DNA from: Candidatus Cloacimonadota bacterium
GTDB lineage: Bacteria; Cloacimonadota; Cloacimonadia; Cloacimonadales; TCS61
Assembly: GCA_021157525.1 (NCBI GenBank)
Contig: JAGGWK010000048.1
Coordinates: 1-33,836, forward strand
Length of the DNA: 33,836 nucleotides
Direction: 5' to 3'
Numbering within the stretch: position 1 is the stretch's first letter; each line of letters starts with the position of its first letter. A program made the position numbers and the translations under genes. The notes beneath the pieces were generated by a model. The model was not told where the DNA came from, made no database searches, and was given only the letters and a program-made list of their open reading frames with translations. Shown piece after piece: positions 8,132 to 15,483 of the stretch.

Positions 8132-10756
8132 GTGGCAGAAACAAAACTTACCCCCATGCTCAAACAGTTCCTGGAAATCAAGGATCAACACCCTGATAAA
8201 CTGCTCCTTTTCCGAATGGGTGATTTTTACGAAACTTTTTTTGACGACGCCAAACTGGCTGCCAAACTTCTGGGCATTACCCTTACGTCACGGAACAAAA
8301 ATGCTGACAACCCTATTCCTTTGGCTGGATTTCCCTATCATGCTCTGGATGTGTATCTGGATAAGCTGGTGAAAAATGGCCAGAAGGTGGTGATTTGTGA
8401 ACAAATCGAAGACCCCAAACAGGCTACCGGACTGGTAAAACGGGGCATCGTGGACATCATCACTCCCGGTTCCATCATCGATGGCAACCTCATCGATTCG
8501 GTGGAAAACAATTATCTGGCAGCATTGGTTTGCGCTAAAGACGGCCTCCAATGGGGCATTTCACTGCTGGATGCTTCTACCGGGGATTTTCTTTTTACCC
8601 AGCTGGATGCAGCCGATCTGCGCAATGAGCTCATGCGCATCAAGCCCTCGGAGTGCGTTATCGCATCGGCAGAAGAAAAACAGTTTATTATCGATCTTCA
8701 ACTGGAGATAGAACCGACTCTCACTATTTTTGAGAGCTGGTATTTCGACCCCGAAGAAGCGCAGCGATTTGTAATGAAGCACTTCAACGTTACCTCCATG
8801 GAGGGCTTCAGCGGCACCAACAAACCTCTGGGCATCACGGCATCCGGCGTTGCCCTGGCCTATCTTTCTTCACTGAAATCATCAGACCTCAAACACATAA
8901 ATACCATGCGCTACTACTCCTTGAGCTCCATCATGCAGGTAGATGACACTTCCCGCCGAAATCTCGAGCTTACCCACTCCATCCGCTACAACACCCGCAC
9001 CGGAAGCCTCATTTCTGTGCTGGATAAAACCAAAACCCCCATGGGCGCCCGACTTTTGCAACACTGGATGCTTAATCCCCTTCTGGATCTGGAAGCCATC
9101 GAAGCCCGCCTCTCAGCCGTGCAGGACATGAAAGATGCCTACGCCTTCACCGAAAATGTACGCACCCTGCTGGACTCCATCGGCGACCTCAGCCGCATTA
9201 TCAGCAAAGTGGCAACCCAGCGAGCCAATCCCCGCGAACTTATCGCTCTGAAGGAGTACCTCCTTACTGCGCCACAACTGACCGAAATCCTCGCTCAATT
9301 CGATAGCGAAATAATAAGAGCCATGGCAAAAGAGATCGACGATTATCAGATAATAACTTCGGCCATAGCCAAGGCAATCAAAGACGATCCTGCCCAGGTT
9401 ATCACCGATGGAAACATCATCCGCAAGGGCTACAATGACTATTTGGATGAACTTCATGAAATAAGCTCCTCGGGAAAAAGCTGGATCGCCAGACTGGAAG
9501 ATTACGAACGAAAAAAAACCGGCATCCCCAGCCTGAAAGTGAGCTATAACAGGGTCTTTGGCTACTACATAGACATCACGAAAGCCCATAAGGACAAGGT
9601 ACCGGATTATTACATCCGCAAGCAAACTCTTGTAAACTCCGAACGTTATATTTCGCCACAGCTCAAAGAATATGAGTCAAAGGTATTGGGCGCTGAAGAA
9701 CGGATCAAAAACCTGGAATATGACCTGTTTTGCAAATTACGGGAAAAGCTCAGCACTCACGTTCCCCTGATGCAGAGTTATGTGGAGATCATTGCCCGAC
9801 TGGATGTGCTGGCTAATCTGGCCCATATCGCCTATCATCACAATTACAGCCGCCCGCAATTTTCTGCCAGAGGCAAGATGGATATCACTTCCTGCCGTCA
9901 TCCGGTTATCGAGCAATTGCTGGATGGAGAAGAATTTATTCCCAACGATGTATATCTGGACAATTCGGAATTTAAGATCGCTCTGATCACCGGACCAAAC
10001 ATGGCGGGAAAATCAACCTATCTCCGACAAATCGGCCTCGTCAGCATCATGGCCCAGATGGGAAGTTTTGTCCCTGCCGAGAAAGCGACGCTACCGATTT
10101 TTGACAGAGTCTTTACCCGGGTCGGGGCTTCTGATAATCTGGCCATGGGCCAAAGTACTTTTTTAGTGGAGATGCTGGAAACCGCCAATATCCTCAATTC
10201 TGCCACGCCAAATTCCCTGGTTTTGCTGGATGAAATCGGGCGAGGCACCAGCACTTTTGATGGCCTCAGTCTTGCCTGGGCCATTGTGGAATATATTCAC
10301 AATAGCAAAAACCTGCGCTGCAAAACTCTCTTTGCCACCCATTATCACGAGCTCACCGAACTGGAAAACATCCTGCCGGGAGTGAAAAACTTCAACATCT
10401 CGGTCAAAGAATGGGGGGATAAAATCATCTTCATTCGCAAGATTGAGCGGGGATGTGCTGACCAAAGTTATGGCATCCAGGTGGCGCGCCTTGCCGGTGT
10501 GCCAGATCCGGTGATCCAGCGTGCCAAAGCCATCCTGGCAAACCTGGAAGAGCACGAGCTCAGTCCACAGGGTCTTACGGCAAGGGCCAAAAAACAACTG
10601 GCCAGAGACACGTCACAACTGGATATCTTCGATGCTATTTTTGAAAAAGAATCCCAAAAAGATCGCATCCTGCAAGAGATCAAGAACCTGGATGTGAACA
10701 ATCTCACGCCCCTGCAAGCCATCCAGAAACTGGCAGAACTTCAAGAAAAGTTATAG
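8132..10756 (+). CDS. mutS: DNA mismatch repair protein MutS
   Basis: MutS recognises base mismatches and small loops and recruits MutL. The 874 residues are typical of MutS1. The mismatch-binding Phe-X-Glu motif is present (GDFYETF, Phe32-Tyr33-Glu34). The ATPase has Walker A GPNMAGKS (621-628), the signature DEIGRGTSTFDG near 700 and ATHYHEL. Near the C-terminus TSQLDIFDAIF contains QLDIF, a good beta-clamp binding motif, before the final helix-turn-helix dimerisation region. The start is GTG at 8132, with AAAGG six bases upstream. It lies three bases after the SPOR gene in the rho operon; DUF523 follows. Confidence 0.97.
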   Translation: MAETKLTPMLKQFLEIKDQHPDKLLLFRMGDFYETFFDDAKLAAKLLGITLTSRNKNADNPIPLAGFPYHALDVYLDKLVKNGQKVVICEQIEDPKQATGLVKRGIVDIITPGSIIDGNLIDSVENNYLAALVCAKDGLQWGISLLDASTGDFLFTQLDAADLRNELMRIKPSECVIASAEEKQFIIDLQLEIEPTLTIFESWYFDPEEAQRFVMKHFNVTSMEGFSGTNKPLGITASGVALAYLSSLKSSDLKHINTMRYYSLSSIMQVDDTSRRNLELTHSIRYNTRTGSLISVLDKTKTPMGARLLQHWMLNPLLDLEAIEARLSAVQDMKDAYAFTENVRTLLDSIGDLSRIISKVATQRANPRELIALKEYLLTAPQLTEILAQFDSEIIRAMAKEIDDYQIITSAIAKAIKDDPAQVITDGNIIRKGYNDYLDELHEISSSGKSWIARLEDYERKKTGIPSLKVSYNRVFGYYIDITKAHKDKVPDYYIRKQTLVNSERYISPQLKEYESKVLGAEERIKNLEYDLFCKLREKLSTHVPLMQSYVEIIARLDVLANLAHIAYHHNYSRPQFSARGKMDITSCRHPVIEQLLDGEEFIPNDVYLDNSEFKIALITGPNMAGKSTYLRQIGLVSIMAQMGSFVPAEKATLPIFDRVFTRVGASDNLAMGQSTFLVEMLETANILNSATPNSLVLLDEIGRGTSTFDGLSLAWAIVEYIHNSKNLRCKTLFATHYHELTELENILPGVKNFNISVKEWGDKIIFIRKIERGCADQSYGIQVARLAGVPDPVIQRAKAILANLEEHELSPQGLTARAKKQLARDTSQLDIFDAIFEKESQKDRILQEIKNLDVNNLTPLQAIQKLAELQEKL

Positions 10757-10771
10757 AGGGAGAAGAATCAC

Positions 10772-11221
10772 TTGGACACTATTTTAAAGGCTCACTTACA
10801 CTCTAAGCCGATTTTGGTGAGTGCCTGTCTGCTGGGGGTGTGCTGCACCTATCGCGGTGACGGGAATCCAAATCCAGCTGTTATTTCTCTGCTGGACACC
10901 TGCACGCTGATCCCGATATGCCCCGAACAGATGGGTGGTTTGCCAACCCCGCGCACACCGGCAGAAATCCGTGGAAACGGTGTGTGGATGAAAGATGGCA
11001 CAGATGTGACGATAGAATTTCAGCGGGGTGCTGAAGAAGCGCTGAGAATTGCAACATTGTATGGATGTGACGTAGCAATTTTGAAACAGCGGTCTCCATC
11101 CTGCGGTAATGCACTTATCTATGACGGCACCCATAGCGGTGTGGTTATTGAAGGTGCGGGGATCACGGCTCAAAAGCTGAGAGCTGCGGGAATTCTTGTT
11201 TTTTCTGAGGATGACCTATAA
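10772..11221 (+). CDS. DUF523 family protein (YbbK-like)
   Basis: A 149-residue DUF523 protein. Diagnostic segments are LVSACLLGVCCTYRGDG (residues 15-31), the CPEQMGGLPTPRTPAEI block and the LKQRSPSCG motif, with several conserved cysteines that could bind metal or a cluster. The biochemical role of the family is not established. The likely start is TTG at 10772, with AGGGAG nine bases upstream; no ATG or GTG lies before the conserved core. It is the last gene of the rho operon, 15 bases after mutS, and a strong hairpin terminator follows immediately. Confidence 0.88.
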   Translation: MDTILKAHLHSKPILVSACLLGVCCTYRGDGNPNPAVISLLDTCTLIPICPEQMGGLPTPRTPAEIRGNGVWMKDGTDVTIEFQRGAEEALRIATLYGCDVAILKQRSPSCGNALIYDGTHSGVVIEGAGITAQKLRAAGILVFSEDDL

Positions 11222-11229
11222 ACAATAAA

Positions 11230-11249
11230 GGCGGGTGAAATCACCCGCC
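11230..11249. terminator. Bidirectional terminator between DUF523 and the bS22-like gene
   Basis: GGCGGGTGA and TCACCCGCC are perfect inverted arms around two bases. T-rich sequence follows on the plus strand (TTTATATTATTTTTT) and a TTTATTGTTT tract on the minus strand, so it can serve both convergent operons. Confidence 0.85.
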
Positions 11250-11256
11250 ATTTATA

Positions 11257-11349
11257 TTATTTTTTCTTTTTGTGACGATTTTTGCGAAGACGTTTCCTTC
11301 TCTTGTGTTTCGTAATTTTCGCACGTTTCCTTTTTTTACCGCAGGGCAT
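11257..11349 (-). CDS. Tiny basic ribosomal protein, AURKAIP1/COX24 domain (bS22-like)
   Basis: This short gene encodes 30 residues: it begins MPCGKKRKRAKITKHKR and continues RKRLRKNRHKKKK, more than half Lys or Arg. The pattern matches the AURKAIP1/COX24-domain proteins of Bacteroidetes and relatives, which are related to mitochondrial mS38 and actinobacterial bS22 and sit on the small ribosomal subunit near the decoding centre. The ATG at 11349 is preceded by GGAGG four bases upstream. It begins 11 bases after the HU stop, so both belong to one leftward transcript. Homology by eye is strong; incorporation into the ribosome is inferred from the family. Confidence 0.85.
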   Translation of the reverse strand: MPCGKKRKRAKITKHKRRKRLRKNRHKKKK

Positions 11350-11360
11350 AGGACCTCCAA

Positions 11361-11660
11361 TTATTTATCACTGTCGTCCTGATTAGCGTTATCAACATCT
11401 TCTTTAAATGCACGTGAGAATTTAAAGGTAGGAACAACGCGACCGGGAACCATTACTTTTTCTTCTGTTTTGGGATTGCGCCCAATCCGCTCTTTGCGTT
11501 TTTTCAGTTTAAATGTTCCAAATCCTCTGATCTCGATGTGTTTGCCATCTTGCAGGGAATCTTTGATTGCATCAAGAAATGCATCTACAGCCAGAGCTAC
11601 GTCTTTGCGGATAATACCCGTGTCAGCCGACACTTTTCTAACTAAATCAGCTTTTGTCAT
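11361..11660 (-). CDS. hup: HU/IHF-family DNA-binding protein
   Basis: HU-type histone-like protein that bends and compacts DNA as a dimer. The 99 residues contain the helical N-terminus (MTKADLVRKVSADTGI), the family signature GFGTFKLKKRKERIGRNPKT (47-66, length 20) with the intercalating proline Pro63, and the C-terminal helix FSRAFKEDVD. An acidic tail (about 88-99) is longer than in E. coli HU. The ATG at 11660 has an AGGAGA ribosome site. The gene has its own putative promoter (TTGACA at 11725-11720) and is followed at 11 bases by the bS22-like gene. HU is favoured over a sequence-specific IHF subunit, but that cannot be proved here. Confidence 0.93.
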   Translation of the reverse strand: MTKADLVRKVSADTGIIRKDVALAVDAFLDAIKDSLQDGKHIEIRGFGTFKLKKRKERIGRNPKTEEKVMVPGRVVPTFKFSRAFKEDVDNANQDDSDK

Positions 11661-11696
11661 AAATCTATCTCCTTTTACTTTATACCACTGAAGCTC

Positions 11697-11725
11697 TTAC
11701 TTTACGAGGGTGGTTTTTCTGTCAA
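11697..11725 (-). promoter_or_regulatory. Putative promoter of the HU operon
   Basis: Consensus TTGACA (11725-11720), preceded by C, 59 bases before the HU ATG. The 17-spaced -10 position reads AAGTAA; TAAAGT at a 15-base spacing is an alternative. Confidence 0.45.
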
Positions 11726-11908
11726 GCACTTTCTCCCGTAATTATATAGACGACAAGGTCTTAGGAAAAAGCTTCAGGATTCTCTGGGATTCAACCAATT
11801 CCACAGATGGTCTCATGATGGTAATTCCCAGCCTGATCCATTGAAGCTATCGCTCTATCTTCCATAAGGTTACCCCTGTTTTTCGCCAATACCGCATCCA
11901 TTATTCTA
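11726..11908. other. Divergent intergenic region without a gene
   Basis: Between the HU promoter and the promoter of the lipid operon I see no convincing reading frame, tRNA or hairpin. The whole gene-free stretch is 11661-11976 and holds the two outward-facing putative promoters. Confidence 0.6.
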
Positions 11909-11937
11909 TTGACAACAGATTCCCGACAATTTATTTG
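11909..11937 (+). promoter_or_regulatory. Putative promoter of the lipid/sugar operon
   Basis: Consensus TTGACA (11909-11914), then 17 bases and TATTTG (11932-11937), the best -10 of the set at three matches. It is 62 bases before the chosen ATG at 11977. Confidence 0.45.
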
Positions 11938-11976
11938 GAAACGTTTTCAAGTAACAGATTAGAGTTTAGAGGGTTT

Positions 11977-13008
11977 ATGAAAAAAATTTCCTTTGGAATT
12001 ATCGGATGTGGACGAATCTCGAAAAATCATTGTGAAGCAATCGCACGCATTGAAGGGGCAGAAATCATTGCCTGTTGCGACATCATAAAAGAACGTGCTG
12101 AAGAAGCAGCCAGGAATTATTCTATCGCAAATTACTATACCGATCATATGGATATGCTGAAAGCCGAAACCTTGGATGCAGTGATCATCTGCACCCCCAG
12201 CGGTATTCATCCGCGTATCGGCATAGATGTTGCAAATCACGGCATTCCGGTGGTTACCGAGAAGCCGATGGCTATTTCCCTGAAGGATGCAGACGCCCTT
12301 GTTCACGCCTGTGATATGAATAAGGTGCACCTTTTCGTGGTGAAACAAAACCGCCTTAATCCTGCAATCCAGCTTTTGAAAAAAGCTATCGACAAAGGCC
12401 GCTTCGGCCGCCTCTTCATGGCCAATGCAACTGTTCGCTGGACCCGCCCCCAGGCATACTATGATCTAGCAAAATGGCGTGGCACCTGGGAATTTGACGG
12501 CGGCGCCTTCATGAATCAGGCATCCCACTACTTCGATTTGATTCAGTGGCTCATGGGGCCGGTGGAATCGGTGATGGCTTATACAGGCACAATAAATCAC
12601 CGCATCGAAGCCGAAGACCAGGGAGCTGGCCTCATCCAGTTCCGTAACGGCGCCATCGGCGTGGTGGAAGTGACGATGAACACCTTCCCGAAAAATTACG
12701 AAGGCTCAATCACCATCATGGGTGAAAACGGCACTGTGAAAATCGGTGGCATGGCTGTGAACAAAGTTGAGCACTGGGAATTTAAAGACTACGATGACGA
12801 CGATAAACTGATAGAGCAGAGTGACACAAATCCCTCCAGCGTCTATGGCTATGGGCATCAGGGATTTTTACAAAATGTCGTGGACGTATTACAGGGCATC
12901 GCAGAACCCAATACCGATGGTCGGAGCGGGCGCAAATCTCTGGAAATCATCCTGGGAATGTACGAATCGGCCAAATGTGGGAAAAAAGTGGCATTACCAC
13001 TGAAATGA
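11977..13008 (+). CDS. Gfo/Idh/MocA oxidoreductase, possible UDP-sugar 3-dehydrogenase
   Basis: A 343-residue NAD(P)-dependent dehydrogenase. The N-terminal Rossmann domain starts MKKISFGIIGCGRISKNH, with the GxGxxxxxH-like pattern, and has the family's EKP motif (TEKPMAI) near residue 93. The C-terminal domain carries WRGTWEFDGGAFMNQASHYF, whose layout resembles WlbA/WbpB-type UDP-N-acetylglucosaminuronate 3-dehydrogenases; a sugar-nucleotide substrate is therefore plausible but unproven. The ATG at 11977 follows AGAGGG; an in-frame TTG at 11935 lies within the putative -10 and is unlikely. It heads the operon containing the ether-lipid genes, ending 19 bases before the GGPP synthase gene. 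It is not an archaeal-type glycerol-1-phosphate dehydrogenase. Confidence 0.85.
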   Translation: MKKISFGIIGCGRISKNHCEAIARIEGAEIIACCDIIKERAEEAARNYSIANYYTDHMDMLKAETLDAVIICTPSGIHPRIGIDVANHGIPVVTEKPMAISLKDADALVHACDMNKVHLFVVKQNRLNPAIQLLKKAIDKGRFGRLFMANATVRWTRPQAYYDLAKWRGTWEFDGGAFMNQASHYFDLIQWLMGPVESVMAYTGTINHRIEAEDQGAGLIQFRNGAIGVVEVTMNTFPKNYEGSITIMGENGTVKIGGMAVNKVEHWEFKDYDDDDKLIEQSDTNPSSVYGYGHQGFLQNVVDVLQGIAEPNTDGRSGRKSLEIILGMYESAKCGKKVALPLK

Positions 13009-13027
13009 TAAAAAAACGAGGTAACCG

Positions 13028-13915
13028 TTGTTAGTCCAAGAATATTTCAAAAGTCGTTCAGGAATCCTGGAGAAAGCGCTGGATGCATATCTTCAGCCTG
13101 TTTCAGATACGCCATCGAGGGTATTGGAAGCGATGCGCTACAGCGTATTCGCCGGTGGCAAGCGCATCCGTCCTATGCTGTTCTTCGCCACCTACGAAAT
13201 GCTTATCGGCAGAAAAAACCTACGCCGGCTGGAACGTCTTCTTCCGGTAGCCTGTGCCCTGGAATTTATCCATACAGCATCTCTCATCCATGATGATCTG
13301 CCGTCGGTTGATAATTCTGCAGAGCGCCGGGGAAAAGCAGCCTGCCATGTAAAGTTTGACGAGGCAACAGCCATCCTGGCTGGCGATGCTCTGATCACCC
13401 TCTCCATTGAATGTCTTACCTACATCAAAAAGAGTGCTTCTGCGGTGAAATGCATCGGCATCCTTACCCGGGCGATGTCCACACGAGGCATGATCGGCGG
13501 TCAGGCAGTGGACATTCTCTCTGCCAACAAAAAGATTAACATCACCACTCTTCGCTACATCCATATCAAAAAGACCGGTGCCCTGTTACAGGCAGCTGTA
13601 GAGCTGGCCTGCGCTCTCTATGATGCAGAGGAAAACCTCACCATCACCTTGAGCAACTTTGCACTGAACATCGGATTGGCATATCAGATTGTAGATGACA
13701 TCCTGGATGAAGTGGGTAGTTTTGAAGTTCTGGGCAAGGAGCCGGGAGAAGATTCTCGCAATCAAAAAGCAACCTATCCTTCGCTTCTGGGACTGGAGAA
13801 AGCCAAAAAGACGGCTGAGAAATTGCTTCGGGATTCCTATAATCTCATCAAGAACATACCTCAAAACGACATCATGATAGAATTTGTGAACATGGTGAAG
13901 GAACGTCTTCCCTAA
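13028..13915 (+). CDS. Short-chain polyprenyl diphosphate synthase, probably GGPP synthase
   Basis: Condenses isopentenyl diphosphate with allylic diphosphates. The 295-residue sequence has FAGGKRIRPML (41-51), the first Asp-rich motif DDLPSVD (89-95, four residues between the pair and the last Asp, bacterial type), RRGK, and the second Asp-rich motif DDILD (223-227). The residue five before the first motif is Ala84 with Ser85 next, as in the bacterial type II GGPP synthase CrtE; E. coli FPP synthase has Tyr there. A small residue leaves room for C20, so GGPP is the likely product. The start is TTG at 13028, with GAGG six bases upstream. Four bases separate it from the UbiA gene, whose enzyme would use GGPP. 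Confidence 0.9.
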   Translation: MLVQEYFKSRSGILEKALDAYLQPVSDTPSRVLEAMRYSVFAGGKRIRPMLFFATYEMLIGRKNLRRLERLLPVACALEFIHTASLIHDDLPSVDNSAERRGKAACHVKFDEATAILAGDALITLSIECLTYIKKSASAVKCIGILTRAMSTRGMIGGQAVDILSANKKINITTLRYIHIKKTGALLQAAVELACALYDAEENLTITLSNFALNIGLAYQIVDDILDEVGSFEVLGKEPGEDSRNQKATYPSLLGLEKAKKTAEKLLRDSYNLIKNIPQNDIMIEFVNMVKERLP

Positions 13916-13919
13916 AGCA

Positions 13920-14729
13920 ATGTCATACCTTACAATTTTGCGACCGGTAAACTGTTTGTTTACCTTGCTATGCGCATTTGCCGGAGCCTTTTACCATGCT
14001 TCGGCAATTGTCTTTTCTCCCGCTTTGGCAGCAGCCCTCTCAGCTGGATTCATCGCCGCGTCCGGCTATGTGATAAACGACGTCTTTGACGTGGATATAG
14101 ACCGCATAAACCGCCCGGGCAGACCTCTTCCGGCAGGACGCATCTCCCTGAATGCCGCCACCAGATACGCCCTTTTGCTGGCTGTGGCAGGCTTGATTTC
14201 TGCAGCTTTTACCAGGCAATGGTATTGCATGGCCATCGCTGTGTTCAATAGCCTTTTGCTCTACGCCTATGCCCGCTGGCTCAAAGCCGCACCCCTCATC
14301 GGCAACCTGGTGGTAGCCTATGCCGCAGCTTCGGTGTTTGTCTTTGGCGGACTGGCAAATCATAACCTCATTCCCAGCCTCGGTTTCAGCTATTTTGCTT
14401 TTTTTTATACCCTGGTGCGTGAGCTGGTGAAGGATGCTCAGGATATCGAAGGTGATACAGCCCTGCACGCCCGCACTCTAGCCATCCTGATAGGAGAAAA
14501 ACCCACTCTCATCCTGGCCATGCTCCCTGCCTTAGCAATCATCGCCGGACCATGGTTTGTCCCTCTGAAACCCACAGCCACTCTATTGATCATCGGCCTC
14601 ACAGGCATCCCGCCTGTATTGGCCCTGTTGCTCCTGCTACGGCACAACACAAAGAAAACCTTTGCCTTTATTTCTACCTTTCTCAAATTTGAGATGTTTT
14701 TAGTTTTAATATTAGTATGGATAGGATAA
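13920..14729 (+). CDS. UbiA-family prenyltransferase, probable digeranylgeranylglyceryl phosphate synthase
   Basis: DGGGP synthase adds a second geranylgeranyl chain to geranylgeranylglyceryl phosphate to give unsaturated archaetidic acid. The 269 residues form about eight or nine membrane helices. The first Asp-rich motif is NDVFDVDIDRINRPGRPLP (53-71); the second, VRELVKDAQDIEGD (166-179), has the REL-KD-DIEGD pattern typical of archaeal DGGGP synthases and their FCB homologues, rather than of MenA or UbiA proper. Assignment is strengthened by its position between GGPP synthase and GGGP synthase genes. The ATG at 13920 is four bases after the upstream stop and five bases lie before the next ATG. 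Chlorophyll or other lipid prenyltransferases are less likely alternatives. Confidence 0.85.
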   Translation: MSYLTILRPVNCLFTLLCAFAGAFYHASAIVFSPALAAALSAGFIAASGYVINDVFDVDIDRINRPGRPLPAGRISLNAATRYALLLAVAGLISAAFTRQWYCMAIAVFNSLLLYAYARWLKAAPLIGNLVVAYAAASVFVFGGLANHNLIPSLGFSYFAFFYTLVRELVKDAQDIEGDTALHARTLAILIGEKPTLILAMLPALAIIAGPWFVPLKPTATLLIIGLTGIPPVLALLLLLRHNTKKTFAFISTFLKFEMFLVLILVWIG

Positions 14730-14733
14730 CAAA

Positions 14734-15483
14734 ATGAAAGTGTATGAGCTTCTTGAGAAAAAACGCCGCAAACAGGCGAGCTATTTTTGTTTGCTAGACC
14801 CCGACAGGCTCACGGCCAAACAGGCGGTACAGAGAGCTGCCGCATGTGAAGAAAATGGCGCCGACGGGCTGCTGGTCGGCGGTAGTATCATGATCAATAA
14901 TTCCTTTGAGGAAAACCTGAGATTGATCAGTCAGGCGGTTTCCATTCCCGTCATCATCTTTCCCGGCATCTTCAATTTCGTCTCCCCATGGGCAGACGCC
15001 ATCCTGTTGCTCTCGGTAATCAGCAGCCGCAACCCACAGATGCTTATCGGTGAACAGGTGCGGGCTGCACCCCAGATAAAGCATCACAACCTCGAAGCTA
15101 TCGGCACCGGATACATGATCATCGAGGGGGGAAACAGCACTTCGGTGCTCTTCATGAGCGACAGTCAGCCGATACCCCGCACCAAAGATGACATCGCCGT
15201 TGCTCACGCTCTGGCTGGCCAGTACCTGGGTATGCGCTGCATCTACATGGATGCAGGTAGCGGAGCCGCACAGCCCATACCTGACTCCATGATCTCCAGC
15301 GTCCGCCAAAACATCTCTCTGCCACTGATTGTTGGCGGCGGGATCCGCACGCCAGAAGTCGCTCACCAAAAAGCCCTGGCCGGAGCTGATTTCATCGTTA
15401 CCGGTGACATCCTGGAAAGGAATTTTGATCCATCCCTGGTGCGCGCTTTCTCAGATGCTATTCATAGCGTTTCACGTTCATGA
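14734..15483 (+). CDS. Geranylgeranylglyceryl phosphate synthase (GGGPS/PcrB family)
   Basis: Joins sn-glycerol-1-phosphate to geranylgeranyl diphosphate, forming the first ether bond of archaeal-type lipids. The 249-residue TIM-barrel shows all family blocks: CLLDPD (19-24), LLVGGS (46-51), FPG (76-78), SSRNPQ (98-102), EAIGTGYMIIEGG (121-133), YMDAGSGA (171-178), VGGGIRTPE (200-208) and FIVTGD (220-225). Phosphate-binding glycine loops are intact. The overall form agrees with group II GGGPS, found in some euryarchaea and in Bacteroidetes-type bacteria. The next gene overlaps it by four bases (ATGA). A heptaprenyl-using PcrB as in Bacillus is possible but less likely with a GGPP synthase alongside. 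Confidence 0.93.
   Translation: MKVYELLEKKRRKQASYFCLLDPDRLTAKQAVQRAAACEENGADGLLVGGSIMINNSFEENLRLISQAVSIPVIIFPGIFNFVSPWADAILLLSVISSRNPQMLIGEQVRAAPQIKHHNLEAIGTGYMIIEGGNSTSVLFMSDSQPIPRTKDDIAVAHALAGQYLGMRCIYMDAGSGAAQPIPDSMISSVRQNISLPLIVGGGIRTPEVAHQKALAGADFIVTGDILERNFDPSLVRAFSDAIHSVSRS

Noticed and set aside
11935-11976. Upstream in-frame TTG start for the Gfo/Idh/MocA gene
   Set aside because: It falls in the putative -10 region, and the Rossmann fold starts directly after the ATG at 11977.
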